Below are positions 8,863 through 17,656 of a stretch of DNA of 64,000 bases, in pieces. This stretch comes from Vibrio ziniensis. Lineage in GTDB: Bacteria > Pseudomonadota > Gammaproteobacteria > Enterobacterales > Vibrionaceae. Position numbers and translations under genes: made by a program. How positions within the stretch are numbered: position 1 is the first letter of the stretch; each line of letters opens with the position of its first letter. The notes beneath the pieces are model-generated. The model was given only the letters and a program-made list of their open reading frames with translations. It searched no databases and had not been told where the DNA came from. The DNA is taken from positions 1,240,001-1,304,000 of the forward strand of contig NZ_CP049332.1 of assembly GCF_011064285.1 (NCBI RefSeq), written 5' to 3'.

Positions 8863-9867
8863 ATGGATTTTCGTTCAGATACAGTAACTAAACCAACCCT
8901 CGCCATGCGTGACGCTATGGCTCGAGCAGAAGTGGGTGACGACGTATATGGTGATGATCCAACCGTTAATGATCTTGAAACATGGGCTGCAGAAAGACAT
9001 GGATTTGAAGCTGCACTTTTTACCACTTCAGGAACTCAAGCAAATTTGCTGGCTTTGATGTCACATTGCGAACGTGGTGACGAATACCTTTGTGGTCAAC
9101 AAGCGCATAACTATATGTTTGAAGCTGGCGGTGCCGCAGTACTTGGTTCCATTCAGCCTCAGCCCATTGAAAATAATCCCGATGGCACTATCGATTTAGC
9201 TAAGTTAAAAGCTGCAATAAAACCTGACGATTTTCATTTTGCCCGTACCCGCCTTTTGAGTTTAGAAAACACCATCAACGGTAAAGTCCTACCTATTGAT
9301 TATCTAAAACAAGCAAGAGCTTTTGTTGATCAACATAATCTCAAATTACATCTGGATGGTGCGCGCGTTTACAACGCAGCTGTTGCTTTAGAGACAGATG
9401 TGAAGGACATTGCTCAGTACTTTGATTCAATGACAGTATGTCTATCTAAAGGCTTGTGTGCTCCAGTCGGCTCCTTACTTTTGGGAACCAAAGAGTACAT
9501 CGCCAAAGCCAGACGTATTCGAAAAATGCTAGGCGGAGGTATGCGCCAAGCGGGCATTTTGGCAGCAGCAGGTAAACTTGCGCTGACAGAGCAAGTTGCT
9601 CAGCTAAAAATTGATCATGACAATGCAAAACATCTCGCTTATGGGCTCAATGAACTGCCAGGCTTTTTTCTAAATCCTGATTGGGTCCAGACCAATATAG
9701 TGTTTGCAAAGTTGGATGAGACCGTTGATATCTATTCCATTGCATCGCAATTAAAGCAAGAGAATATTATTATTTCACCAGGAAACCCAATTAGATTTGT
9801 GACTCATAAAGACATCACTCGAACAGATATCGATCTACTGCTACAAAAACTAAGCGCCTTAATTTAG
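8863..9867 (+). CDS. ltaE: Low-specificity L-threonine aldolase
   Basis: A PLP-dependent fold-type I enzyme that splits L-threonine or L-allo-threonine into glycine and acetaldehyde. At 334 residues it has the family length. It begins with the family hallmark [12 protein letters not shown]. The PLP-stacking region follows ([11 protein letters not shown]), the PLP-binding Asp lies in [11 protein letters not shown], and the Schiff-base lysine is K196 in [13 protein letters not shown] good ribosome-binding site (AAGGAAT) lies before the ATG. The enzyme supplies glycine and one-carbon units. The Nudix gene precedes it in the same direction. Confidence 0.95.
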   Translation: MDFRSDTVTKPTLAMRDAMARAEVGDDVYGDDPTVNDLETWAAERHGFEAALFTTSGTQANLLALMSHCERGDEYLCGQQAHNYMFEAGGAAVLGSIQPQPIENNPDGTIDLAKLKAAIKPDDFHFARTRLLSLENTINGKVLPIDYLKQARAFVDQHNLKLHLDGARVYNAAVALETDVKDIAQYFDSMTVCLSKGLCAPVGSLLLGTKEYIAKARRIRKMLGGGMRQAGILAAAGKLALTEQVAQLKIDHDNAKHLAYGLNELPGFFLNPDWVQTNIVFAKLDETVDIYSIASQLKQENIIISPGNPIRFVTHKDITRTDIDLLLQKLSALI

Positions 9868-9876
9868 TTTTTTCTT

Positions 9877-9924
9877 ATCAATAATCCATTTCTGCTAGGT
9901 AAATAGTGCAATTGGATTATTGAT
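9877..9924 (+). terminator. Inverted repeat after ltaE, possible terminator
   Basis: ATCAATAATCCA (9877-9888) and TGGATTATTGAT (9913-9924) form a perfect 12-base stem with a 24-base loop just after the ltaE stop. The T-rich stretch comes eight bases later (CTTTTTCG), so it could be a terminator or an operator for the TetR gene that follows. Confidence 0.4.
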
Positions 9925-9996
9925 AGCACTCTTTTTCGTGAAAAATATTCTTAAATCTGGTAAAACATCGCCCATAGATAGTGATGAATTCTTGAT

Positions 9997-10743
9997 ATGA
10001 CTGATAAAAAACAAGGGCGTCGAAGCGCCGATGACGCTCATAAAACCCGACTACATATTCTACGAGAAGCCACCAATTTATTTTGTGAGTTAGGCTATGC
10101 GCGCGTGTCGCTAAGAAACATCAGCGAAAAAGCTGGGATATCACACAGTTTGATTCGTCATCACTTCGGCAGCAAAGAAAAAATTTGGCACCATATTAGT
10201 GATGGTATGCATCATTATATGGAACTTTACTTAAGAAAAGTTTTAGCCGAAATACCAGTCGACACAGCAGTAAATGTTAAACTCTATCAATTTGTTATGC
10301 GCATACTTGCACATGGTTTGATAGTAAAACAACCTATCCAGTTTATCGCCGATGCCGTGCGTCAAGAAGATGCACTTATTGACTATTTTATTGATACAGC
10401 AGGAGAATTGGAAAATATCGTCGAAGGATTATCTTCACAATACAATAACGAATATCCAGATGCCCCCATTAAAGTGTGGGAAATTAAGTGGCAAATGATC
10501 ATGTTTAGTCACGGAGCCGCAAGTTTAACACCATTCATGAAAGAGACATGGATCGATGAAACAAGTAGTTTAGATCAATGCTTATTAAAGCAATGGCAGC
10601 TTTTCAACGATATCATGGTACATAAACTCAACATTGCACAAGCTGATATAATGCATCCAGTGAGCGTAAAAGAACTTGTTTACGAACTTTGTTATAACTG
10701 GGAAGAAGAGTGCGCGAAAAAGTTCAACAACAAGCTTTCCTAA
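9997..10743 (+). CDS. TetR/AcrR-family transcriptional regulator
   Basis: A 248-residue one-component regulator. The N-terminal helix-turn-helix is clear at about residues 14-60 (LHILREATNLFCELGYARVSL, shortened: ATNLFCELGYARVSLRNI, then KAGISHSLIRHHFGSKEKIW). The C-terminal ligand domain is longer than in most TetR proteins and is unrelated to anything I recognise. The gene is preceded by the inverted repeat at 9877-9924 and overlaps the convergent protease gene by 20 bases at its 3' end. Its target is unknown; ltaE upstream and the protease downstream are the nearest candidates. Confidence 0.88.
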   Translation: MTDKKQGRRSADDAHKTRLHILREATNLFCELGYARVSLRNISEKAGISHSLIRHHFGSKEKIWHHISDGMHHYMELYLRKVLAEIPVDTAVNVKLYQFVMRILAHGLIVKQPIQFIADAVRQEDALIDYFIDTAGELENIVEGLSSQYNNEYPDAPIKVWEIKWQMIMFSHGAASLTPFMKETWIDETSSLDQCLLKQWQLFNDIMVHKLNIAQADIMHPVSVKELVYELCYNWEEECAKKFNNKLS

Positions 10744-11740
10744 AAAAGGTAATCAATAGCAGCCAAAACAAAGCTAAAACACTCAATAGACCACCAGTGT
10801 CAGTATTAGAAGACCCTGTATCAGTAGAACTCGGTGGATTGGCAATATACGCTTCTCTTTTAGCCTCTGTAGCAACAAACTTTTCAGCCGTTGAGCCAGC
10901 CAATACACTGTTTATCCAATCGTTATAATCGTATATTTCAGTAAATACAGAAGTAGCACTATAATTCGAATCACCACAAAAACTTGCCGGTCCATAACTG
11001 GTCACGCCAACCTGAATATATTCGCCGCCATAGTACCAAAACAAAGGACCACCAGAGTCACCTTGGCAAGTACTGGCTTCAAGGCCATTTAGTGCGTCGA
11101 TATTTCCGCTCATGCACAGTTTGGAATCTGACATGTTCTTGTATTTACAAGCACTGTTAGATACATAATACAAAGAAGCCTTCTGTAACGAATCTACGTT
11201 GTCTTCTCCTGTTTCTGTATTACCATGACCAACAGCATAAAACTCAATTTCGGAAGCTCTATACACCGAGCCAGAATCTGGTCTTACTGCATAATTAATC
11301 GAACTTATAGTTTTTAAAGCTGATTCTAGCTGCAAAATTGCAAGATCGTTGTCGAGTGTAGATCTGTTAAAACTATCGGGATAATAAATTTTTGCTACAC
11401 GCTTTTTTTCAGTAATACCATATGGAAAATCACTCTCATACTGCAAATTTGGCACAACGGTAGTGAACAAGGTATAGAGACTGGAATCCGGATTGGTGCT
11501 ATATACGCAATGTGCAGCCGTTAAAATATGCGTCGAATTTAGAATAGTCCCACCACAATAACTCCCTTTGTAATAGGTGTTATTGTATGCCAACAAATCA
11601 ACAAACAACGCAACATAAGAAGGAAATGCAGTGGTATCAGCATATGAGCCGTTCACTATAAAAGCTTGATGATCTTCATCTGCTGACGATTGGAATGTTA
11701 TACCTATGAGTATAGCCAGCAAAATAGTTTTACTGTTCAT
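10724..11740 (-). CDS. Secreted trypsin-like serine protease with GlyGly-CTERM-type tail
   Basis: A 338-residue S1 family peptidase. It has a signal peptide (residues 1-20, cleavage after QSSA), an activation-like start (FIVNGSYAD), and the full catalytic triad: His in TAAHC, Asp in LDNDLAIL and Ser in CQGDSGGP. Several cysteine pairs fit disulfides. The C-terminus is a Thr/Ser/Asp linker, then DTGG, a hydrophobic stretch (LLSVLALFWLLLITFF) and a basic end RK. This layout matches GlyGly-CTERM sorting signals cut by rhombosortase, as in the Vibrio cholerae proteases VesA-C, which leave by type II secretion. The 3' end overlaps the tetR gene by 20 bases. Confidence 0.92.
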   Translation of the reverse strand: MNSKTILLAILIGITFQSSADEDHQAFIVNGSYADTTAFPSYVALFVDLLAYNNTYYKGSYCGGTILNSTHILTAAHCVYSTNPDSSLYTLFTTVVPNLQYESDFPYGITEKKRVAKIYYPDSFNRSTLDNDLAILQLESALKTISSINYAVRPDSGSVYRASEIEFYAVGHGNTETGEDNVDSLQKASLYYVSNSACKYKNMSDSKLCMSGNIDALNGLEASTCQGDSGGPLFWYYGGEYIQVGVTSYGPASFCGDSNYSATSVFTEIYDYNDWINSVLAGSTAEKFVATEAKREAYIANPPSSTDTGSSNTDTGGLLSVLALFWLLLITFFRKACC

Positions 11741-11814
11741 TCTAATAGTCCATCAGTCGCAACTATTAGTAATTTTAGATGAGTAATCGTAACTAGGTTT
11801 GTACTTTGAATATT

Positions 11815-11847
11815 AAAAACGCCCAGCAAAAACTTACTGAGCGTTTT
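11815..11847 (-). terminator. Rho-independent terminator of the DUF3332 gene
   Basis: On the minus strand AAACGCTCAG and CTGGGCGTTT form a 10-base stem (one G-T pair) followed by TTTT. It lies 40 bases past the DUF3332 stop and separates it from the protease gene. Confidence 0.8.
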
Positions 11848-11887
11848 ACTATAGTTAGCTGTGTATGACGGTTATATCACAGTACAT

Positions 11888-12427
11888 CTAAATTTTTGAA
11901 GTGTGGATATAATTGATAAGTTCTTCATTAGAAACCGTTGTTATATATTCGTCGTTCAAGTAAAACGCTACGCTGCCTTGTCCTTTCTCACCACGTAATA
12001 CTTTATGAGAACCATCTAGATAAGAGATATCCATCTGCATAGTATTCTCATCGATTTGTTGCATAGTCGCTGATTTCACATCGCTATTATTTGAAAGTGG
12101 AACTGTAGTCACTGACGAGTCCAAACTGTCATTTACTTTCAAAATTGCATCAGCAGGTGTATCAACAACCGCTGGTGACTTACCAGATAATGGGTTTTTC
12201 CCCGTCCAGAATTCTACTGCGTTAAAAATAAATAAGTCAGCAAATGAAGCGATAGCGTAAACTGGCGATAGAAGTAGGAACATACCTTCACGACCATACC
12301 GATTATCAACAATTTCCAAGTTGAATTTGCCAACCAAACCTGTCGTTGCCATTTGGCCCATACAGCCAGTTAAAGAACTCACACCTAATGCTGCTATAAC
12401 TGCCACTGTAATTGCTTTACTTTTCAT
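11888..12427 (-). CDS. DUF3332 lipoprotein
   Basis: A 179-residue protein counted from the ATG at 12427 (MKSKAITV); the frame is open four codons further up. The N-terminus is a lipoprotein signal with lipobox LTGC near residue 21. The body matches what I remember of DUF3332 proteins: a short MATTGLVGKFNLEIVDNRYG stretch, a membrane-like patch LLLSPVYAIASFADLFIFNA with EFWTGKNP, and a C-terminal small beta domain. DUF3332 proteins occur in many marine gamma-proteobacteria and have no known role. It is monocistronic, with its own terminator. Confidence 0.8.
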   Translation of the reverse strand: MKSKAITVAVIAALGVSSLTGCMGQMATTGLVGKFNLEIVDNRYGREGMFLLLSPVYAIASFADLFIFNAVEFWTGKNPLSGKSPAVVDTPADAILKVNDSLDSSVTTVPLSNNSDVKSATMQQIDENTMQMDISYLDGSHKVLRGEKGQGSVAFYLNDEYITTVSNEELINYIHTSKI

Positions 12428-12502
12428 CAAGATCACCACTGAGTTGGATAAAAATTAAGTGTAGTCAATCATATGCACATTAGGAAATTCCTGAGGTTAA
12501 GA

Positions 12503-12530
12503 TTGACAAAATCCTTACATAACGTAATGA
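12503..12530 (+). promoter_or_regulatory. Possible sigma-70 promoter for the 62-residue gene
   Basis: TTGACA (12503-12508) is followed after 16 bases by TAATGA (12525-12530). The nearest plus-strand gene starts at 12712, giving a leader of about 175 bases. That leader holds an inverted repeat (GGTGAG at 12665-12670, CTCACC at 12687-12692) just ahead of a strong ribosome-binding site. Match judged by eye. Confidence 0.3.
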
Positions 12531-12711
12531 ATTTTATTCATATTTTCATTTTTGAGAAAAAAGGTTAAATTTTTTACAGTTCATTAATTGATATCCGTGA
12601 TACGTAAACTGGTTAATTCAAAGATCAACATAATACGACATAGCCATATGTGGTCTACAATTGTGGTGAGAAACGGTCTCATGTCACTCACCGTTATATA
12701 GGAGGTGCTAG

Positions 12712-12900
12712 ATGAACATTCGTGAAAGCATTGACGCACTAGAGCAACAAATATACATCGCTTGCTCAGAAGGAGACTACGAAACAGTTAATATGCTTGA
12801 AGCGCAGCTGGAAAGATTGCGTGGTAAAGCAGAACACCCTTTCGATGAGGATCCCTACTCCTTAGAAGGTCGACCTTTTTTCGATGACGACTGGAGTTAA
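12712..12900 (+). CDS. Small acidic protein of unknown function (62 residues)
   Basis: I do not recognise the family. It has an excellent ribosome-binding site (AGGAGGT, seven bases before the ATG) and a strong terminator right after the stop, which together argue that it is a real gene. The N-terminal two thirds is predicted helical with heptad-like spacing (IRESIDALEQQIYIA and VNMLEAQLERLRGKA), likely a short coiled coil. The C-terminal third is acidic and aromatic (DEDPYSLEGRPFFDDDW). No signal peptide or membrane segment. It is convergent with the S4-domain gene. Confidence 0.75.
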   Translation: MNIRESIDALEQQIYIACSEGDYETVNMLEAQLERLRGKAEHPFDEDPYSLEGRPFFDDDWS

Positions 12901-12903
12901 GAA

Positions 12904-12927
12904 AATGGGGAGCATAAGCTCCCCATT
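12904..12927. terminator. Shared bidirectional terminator
   Basis: AATGGGGAGC (12904-12913) and GCTCCCCATT (12918-12927) form a perfect 10-base stem with a four-base loop between two convergent genes. It is A-rich on the left and T-rich on the right, so it can serve both strands. Confidence 0.8.
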
Positions 12928-12939
12928 ATCCGATTTGTT

Positions 12940-13413
12940 TTAGAAGAATTTAATCGAACCTCTACCACCGATTTTTTCATCTGGTTTCGTTTCTTCTTCC
13001 ATCTTTTTAGGCTTAGCCTTTATCTCAGGCTTGTTTTTAGTCTTAGCCACTTCAGGTTTTGTCTTTTTCTTCTTTTCCTGCTTATTTTTAATCGCCTTTT
13101 CAGGCTGAAGCTTAACAGGTTTAGCTTTTACTTCAGCTTCTGTTGGCGGTGCATCGCATATCACCAAATAGAATTCTTGGTTAAACTCTATCAAATCACC
13201 ATCGTATAACTTTCTGCGTTTACGAGTTTCGATTTCACCGTTAACAGCAACATAGCCTTCAGTAATCGCGTATTTTGCCTCACCACCACCACTAACAGCA
13301 TCAGCAATCTTCAAAACTTTATAAAGCTCAATGGGTTGGCTATCAACCTCAACACCAACGGCCTCTATTTCGATTTCATCTTCGTCTTGGAAATCGGACC
13401 CAAATTCATTCAT
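12940..13413 (-). CDS. S4-domain RNA-binding protein with lysine-rich tail
   Basis: A 157-residue cytoplasmic protein. Residues about 20-95 form an S4 fold of the YbcJ type (IELYKVLKIADAVSGGGEAK, then EGYVAVNGEIETRKRRKLYDGD), which binds structured RNA. The rest (about residues 98-157) is a low-complexity, strongly basic tail of KKKKTKPEVAKTKNKPEIK type that E. coli YbcJ (about 70 residues) lacks. The tail probably adds non-specific RNA binding. It ends GGRGSIKFF. The gene stands alone and is convergent with the 62-residue gene. Confidence 0.85.
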   Translation of the reverse strand: MNEFGSDFQDEDEIEIEAVGVEVDSQPIELYKVLKIADAVSGGGEAKYAITEGYVAVNGEIETRKRRKLYDGDLIEFNQEFYLVICDAPPTEAEVKAKPVKLQPEKAIKNKQEKKKKTKPEVAKTKNKPEIKAKPKKMEEETKPDEKIGGRGSIKFF

Positions 13414-13528
13414 TTCACATATCCAGTAAAATTTTTTGTGCAGTTTAGCGTTTTACTCTTTGTTTATAAACCGAAACTCATTTATAAAAATAAACTAGCA
13501 TTGAACGTTTGGAAAAGGATGACTATAA

Positions 13529-14323
13529 ATGCGCACAGTCTGGGCAGCTATGCTGAGTGTATTAATATACGTGCCATGGAGTTACGGAAAAACTATATCC
13601 GTTGAAATATTAACTGATGAGTCATATCCACCTTATACCTATGCTGTAGATGGCGAAGCTGTCGGTATCTATCCAGACATAGTCCATGCCATCGATCAAA
13701 AGCTTGTAGACTTCGAAATTTCTATTCGCCCTGTACCTTGGAAACGCGGACTTAAACTGATTGAATCTGGACGCAGTTTCGCTTTGATGCCTCCCTATTT
13801 TCATCCCGAAAGCCGAGATTACATATCTCCTTATTCTCATCCGATGCTAAATGAAGAAGTTGTCGTATTTTGTGATAATGACATCATCAATCAAGCTACA
13901 CGTAAAATTTGGCCAGAGGATTTCTACGGTTTAACTATTGGAATCAATTCTGGCTTCAATATTGGTGGATCTGACTTCTGGCAAGCTTCAGATAATGGCA
14001 AATTGTCTATCTCTGAAGCAAAAGGAAATCAACTTAACCTTATTAAAATGCGTAGTCACAGAATTGACTGCTACGTAAATGACAGAATATCTATTCTTTG
14101 GGAAACAAAACGCTTACTTGATGAAGAAACTTTGTTGAAACCACTGACCTTTAGTATCGCCACCCACATAAACACCGAGTCTGGATACTTAGCTTATAGT
14201 AATGTTAATGAAGCGAATTACCCCTATAAAGAGCAATTTGTTCGGGAATTCGATTCTGCACTTATCGAGCTACAAAACTCAGGAACAATAGAAAAAATTA
14301 TTCAAAATTACATCGGAGAATAA
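13529..14323 (+). CDS. Periplasmic amino-acid-type solute-binding protein (SBP_bac_3)
   Basis: A 264-residue PBP-II fold protein. A signal peptide is seen at residues 1-20 (cleavage near WSYG-KT). The family start is clear (VEILTDESYPPYTYAVDGEAVGI, here split as VEILTDESYPPY and VGIYPDIVHAIDQKL), with the usual domain crossover and C-terminal helices. No transporter genes lie beside it. It sits next to a two-component module whose kinase carries two domains of the same fold, so it may be a sensor protein or ligand buffer rather than part of an importer. Its own ribosome-binding site (AAAAGGA) is good. The ligand is unknown. Confidence 0.88.
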   Translation: MRTVWAAMLSVLIYVPWSYGKTISVEILTDESYPPYTYAVDGEAVGIYPDIVHAIDQKLVDFEISIRPVPWKRGLKLIESGRSFALMPPYFHPESRDYISPYSHPMLNEEVVVFCDNDIINQATRKIWPEDFYGLTIGINSGFNIGGSDFWQASDNGKLSISEAKGNQLNLIKMRSHRIDCYVNDRISILWETKRLLDEETLLKPLTFSIATHINTESGYLAYSNVNEANYPYKEQFVREFDSALIELQNSGTIEKIIQNYIGE

Positions 14324-14407
14324 CCCACTACAAACCACTTAGTTTCCTACTTGGAAATACCCCTTTTCCACACCTTCTGTAAGAAAAACCCTATAGTAGT
14401 TCCATGA

Positions 14408-14433
14408 GTTAACGCTTTAAGTTAACGCTTTAA
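14408..14433 (+). repeat. 13-base tandem duplication ahead of the orphan response regulator
   Basis: GTTAACGCTTTAA occurs twice in direct succession (14408-14420 and 14421-14433), ending 20 bases before the ATG at 14454. Each unit contains GTTAAC, a palindrome. It may be a binding site or a chance duplication. Confidence 0.8.
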
Positions 14434-14453
14434 GAATAAATAGGGTATACAAC

Positions 14454-15047
14454 ATGACAGCGAATACTAGAACAGCACTAATTATTGATAGTTTCCCAAT
14501 GGTACAACAAGCAATGCAACAGATGCTTCATACAAACCATAACTTCGAGAAAGTGCTATTAGCGAGCGATGCGTTTACCGCGGCTTCAGCATTAAGACAA
14601 TATGATATCGACTTAATCATTTTAGATATTCAGTTGGCTGGTTTTGATGGTTTAGATTTCCTACGTCGCATGAGAGCGAAACAGTTCGCAGGTAAGATAC
14701 TGTTCGTATCAAGTAATGAGCACGGTATGTATTCAAACGCAGCGAAGAAAATGGGCGCGAATGGTTATGTATTAAAAACAGAAAACACTGAGATTATTCA
14801 AGACGCTATTTCAAGTGTATTACGCGGCTACAATGTCTTTAAGCATAACAGCGACAATGAGTTCTCTGCGCTGTCTAAACGTGAAACAATTGTTTACAAC
14901 TATCTTGTAAAAGGTTTCACCAACAAACGTATTTCTGAATTGCTATCAATCAGCACGAAAACGGTAAGCACTTATAAGAGCCGAATTTTGAACAAATGTA
15001 ACGTTGATTCAATCATTGAACTGGTACAACTTAAAGAATCTGCTTAA
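14454..15047 (+). CDS. LuxR-family (REC-HTH) response regulator with altered acidic pocket
   Basis: A 197-residue NarL/LuxR-type regulator. The receiver domain (about 7-120) keeps the phosphorylatable Asp (LIILDIQLAGFDG) and the Lys (VLKTEN), but the usual Asp-Asp pair near the N-terminus is Asp-Ser (LIIDSFP), so Mg2+ binding may be weakened. The C-terminal HTH (about 135-195) is intact: LSKRETIVYNYLVKGFTNKR and STKTVSTYKSRIL. It is a clear paralogue of the 202-residue regulator in the facing operon, where the pair is Asp-Asp. Its 3' end overlaps the LysR gene by four bases, tail to tail. Confidence 0.9.
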   Translation: MTANTRTALIIDSFPMVQQAMQQMLHTNHNFEKVLLASDAFTAASALRQYDIDLIILDIQLAGFDGLDFLRRMRAKQFAGKILFVSSNEHGMYSNAAKKMGANGYVLKTENTEIIQDAISSVLRGYNVFKHNSDNEFSALSKRETIVYNYLVKGFTNKRISELLSISTKTVSTYKSRILNKCNVDSIIELVQLKESA

Positions 15048-15943
15048 GAAACAGAGAACTGCTCGATTTTCTTTTTAAGAATATCCGAAAGCAACATGTG
15101 CAAGGGATTGCTTTTGTTACTTGCCTTCATCACTGATACCAATGAGTAATTATCTGCTTCCTGATAGATCTCAGGTAACACCCGAAAACAGAATCGTTCG
15201 TCCGAAACATCAAACAACTGAACAATAGAAAACCCGTCAATTTCCTCAATTGTGTTCAACATACAAATCAAATTATCGACATAAGCGTAGGTATTCAGTT
15301 CATGACCAGCCTGCACACTGATTTCCTGAAGAAAAATTTTAATATCGTGTCGCCCACGGGCTGCCATCGCGACAAACGGTAAGTCAAGGATCTGGTCATC
15401 GGTGAGATCGGCTAATCTTGCAGGCAAAATAACCCCATGCTTTAACATTTTAATCCGCTTCTGATAAATAGACTTGCTCAGCATCGGGTTAAAATAATTG
15501 ACGCCCATATCTATAGAGCCGTTGGCTATGTCTTGAGTAGTGTGGTTGTCGTACGTTAAGAGAGAGATCATTGCCTTAGGGAAGGTTGTTTTTAGTTCTA
15601 ACAACAATTGCGCACCAAACTGTATGTGCATTACTGGAATGATTGCTATCGTTATATCACCTTCATAGTTGGCACAATCGATAGTATTTTTTGCCAACGC
15701 AGTCTGAATGGTATTTAGGCCATCAATTAGAGTAGGAATGATTTCTTCAGTAAAAGACGTCGGTTCGAAACCTTGACTGTCACGAACAAACAATGGGTCG
15801 TCAAGTTGCTCGCGCAGTTTAGAAAGGTGTTTGCTGACCGCACTTTCAGTAACGCCTAATGCTCGCCCAACCAGCTTTAAATTTCTGTGTTTGTACAATA
15901 AAACAAATGTTTGCAGTAAGTTGTAATCCAGATTACTAGCCAT
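15044..15943 (-). CDS. LysR-family transcriptional regulator
   Basis: A 299-residue regulator counted from the ATG at 15943 (MASNLDYNLLQTFV). The frame is open upstream, but that part overlaps the end of the preceding gene. The N-terminal winged HTH is typical (LLQTFVLLYKHRNLKLVGRA and TESAVSKHLSKLREQL), followed by the effector domain. It starts 16 bases after the REC-TPR gene stops, so it is probably the last gene of the six-gene signalling operon. In this operon it offers a third DNA-binding output that needs no phosphorylation. Target genes are unknown. Confidence 0.88.
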   Translation of the reverse strand: MASNLDYNLLQTFVLLYKHRNLKLVGRALGVTESAVSKHLSKLREQLDDPLFVRDSQGFEPTSFTEEIIPTLIDGLNTIQTALAKNTIDCANYEGDITIAIIPVMHIQFGAQLLLELKTTFPKAMISLLTYDNHTTQDIANGSIDMGVNYFNPMLSKSIYQKRIKMLKHGVILPARLADLTDDQILDLPFVAMAARGRHDIKIFLQEISVQAGHELNTYAYVDNLICMLNTIEEIDGFSIVQLFDVSDERFCFRVLPEIYQEADNYSLVSVMKASNKSNPLHMLLSDILKKKIEQFSVS

Positions 15944-15959
15944 AATTTTGATTGTTTCC

Positions 15960-17609
15960 CTAGCATACATTGGCAAAACGGCGATTAAATGCCTGTTTCG
16001 CTGCATCACTTTTCTTCTTTGCCACCAATCTATCACTCTTATTGAGGATTGGCGAATCCATCAAAATTTTTTCACATTCAAAGATAAGTTCTCTAACCTG
16101 ATTGGATGCTAACCCTTTGGGAAACGCTTTTTCCATTGCGGACAGCATGGATAGAGCAGCATGATGGCAACCGTCTCTTTGTTGAAAATATTGAAATGCA
16201 ACGTTGGCTCCATCAACACTGTTATCTCGAATTGTCTGATTGATAGTGCTCAACATATTTTCAATCTCTTGTGTTGCGAGCATACACTCATGTTCCAACA
16301 CTCGTCTTTGCGCCAATAAAAATAGATGATTCCAGTCGGTTTGATTTTCATCCCATTTCGGTAAACGGCTAATAACCCACTGGCATAATTCTGGCTGCTG
16401 CGCAAGTAACGCTAACTTGGCACAATATAATGCGGTCGCTTTAGAGCGCTGCTCCAACTTGTAAATACTGTGTGATAAACGAGCTAGAAAGCGCTTATTA
16501 TTGCCTGCTATATATTCCAAATGAGCATGAAACAATTCATTTAGAACATGATACTCATCATCCGTTTCAGCACATTTTATTTTCTTCATTTCTTGTTTGG
16601 TCGCAGATATAACTCGCAGAACATCATCTTGTTTTGGCTGAGTACTAAGAAGCAAATTACGTATCACATTTACATGAATGTCGTTTGTTTCCCTATGAGT
16701 TCGATAAGCCGACAAGCGATAAGATGAGAATTGCTGGAACGATTTCTTATATTGGAGATGAATTTCGCTTAGATTGGCGTAACAATAAAGTCTGTCCATG
16801 CTTGTCGACTTAATCAAAGAGCGATCTATTTCCAGTAGGGCTTTACCTACCTCTCCTTTGATTAGGCACAGTTTACTCTTTAGCTCATGTACCAAAGCAC
16901 TTCTGTCTATATTCGCTTTATCCCACTCGTTATAAAGCCGATTCGCCTCGTCATAATCTTTATTTAAGATGCAGGCATTCAACAGGCCGGCCATTACCCA
17001 AGATGATTTAGAGTGTGTATATAGGTCCGCGTAAACCAACTTCCCTTGATAAAAGTAGCCGCATTGAATCAGTGTTTCGGCATACAGACGTTTGACATAG
17101 GGGGTATATTTTGAATGTGTTTTTTCTGCATCAACAAAAGTGCTTTCAATTTTCTCTATATCTGAATCTTTAGGCAATTCATACAACTCTTTCAAAGCAT
17201 GCTTACGAGCAACCGCTCTGAGAATTCGGTTTTTCACTACTGTCGCGGTATAAGGCTTAATGATGTATTCATCCGGCTCTAACTCAACAATCGCTTTTAC
17301 CGTTTCTAGCTGTTTTTCCCCAGTCAGCATAATAAATGCGCACCAAGGTGGAATAAGCCCCAAATGACATATCTCTTCGTAGATTTGTTTACCATTTAAA
17401 TCGTCACCAAAATTGTAATCGCATATGATCACATCCATCTGTTCTTCATTCAATTTCTTAAACAGTGACTTGGAATCTTTGGCAGTAAACACGCGAACTG
17501 AAGAGAACCCCATATCCCTGAGTAATCTCTTCATGTCGGTAAGAATGAGCGGAGAATCATCGGCAACCAATACTTTTGCGTTAGCGATGATTTGAGGTCC
17601 AAACTGCAT
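15960..17609 (-). CDS. Response regulator with TPR-like C-terminus (VieB-like)
   Basis: A 549-residue protein. The receiver domain at residues 10-140 is intact: acidic pair VADDSP, phospho-Asp in IICDYNFGDD, Thr in IMLTGE and Lys in YIIKPY. The remaining 400 residues are helical repeats of TPR character without an obvious enzyme domain (for example LNACILNKDYDEANRLYNEW). The layout and the neighbours (hybrid kinase and EAL regulator) match VieB of Vibrio cholerae, which modulates phosphotransfer in the VieSA system. The identity to VieB is inferred from architecture. Gaps to neighbours are 47 and 16 bases. Confidence 0.82.
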   Translation of the reverse strand: MQFGPQIIANAKVLVADDSPLILTDMKRLLRDMGFSSVRVFTAKDSKSLFKKLNEEQMDVIICDYNFGDDLNGKQIYEEICHLGLIPPWCAFIMLTGEKQLETVKAIVELEPDEYIIKPYTATVVKNRILRAVARKHALKELYELPKDSDIEKIESTFVDAEKTHSKYTPYVKRLYAETLIQCGYFYQGKLVYADLYTHSKSSWVMAGLLNACILNKDYDEANRLYNEWDKANIDRSALVHELKSKLCLIKGEVGKALLEIDRSLIKSTSMDRLYCYANLSEIHLQYKKSFQQFSSYRLSAYRTHRETNDIHVNVIRNLLLSTQPKQDDVLRVISATKQEMKKIKCAETDDEYHVLNELFHAHLEYIAGNNKRFLARLSHSIYKLEQRSKATALYCAKLALLAQQPELCQWVISRLPKWDENQTDWNHLFLLAQRRVLEHECMLATQEIENMLSTINQTIRDNSVDGANVAFQYFQQRDGCHHAALSMLSAMEKAFPKGLASNQVRELIFECEKILMDSPILNKSDRLVAKKKSDAAKQAFNRRFANVC

Positions 17610-17656
17610 ATGAGTGAAGGTAATCTCTTCTTAACGGTTGTCTATTTGAGGTAAAG

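Noticed and set aside
15944..16036. 31-codon upstream extension of the LysR protein
   Set aside because: It overlaps the end of the REC-TPR gene; MASNLDYNLLQTFV is the standard LysR start.
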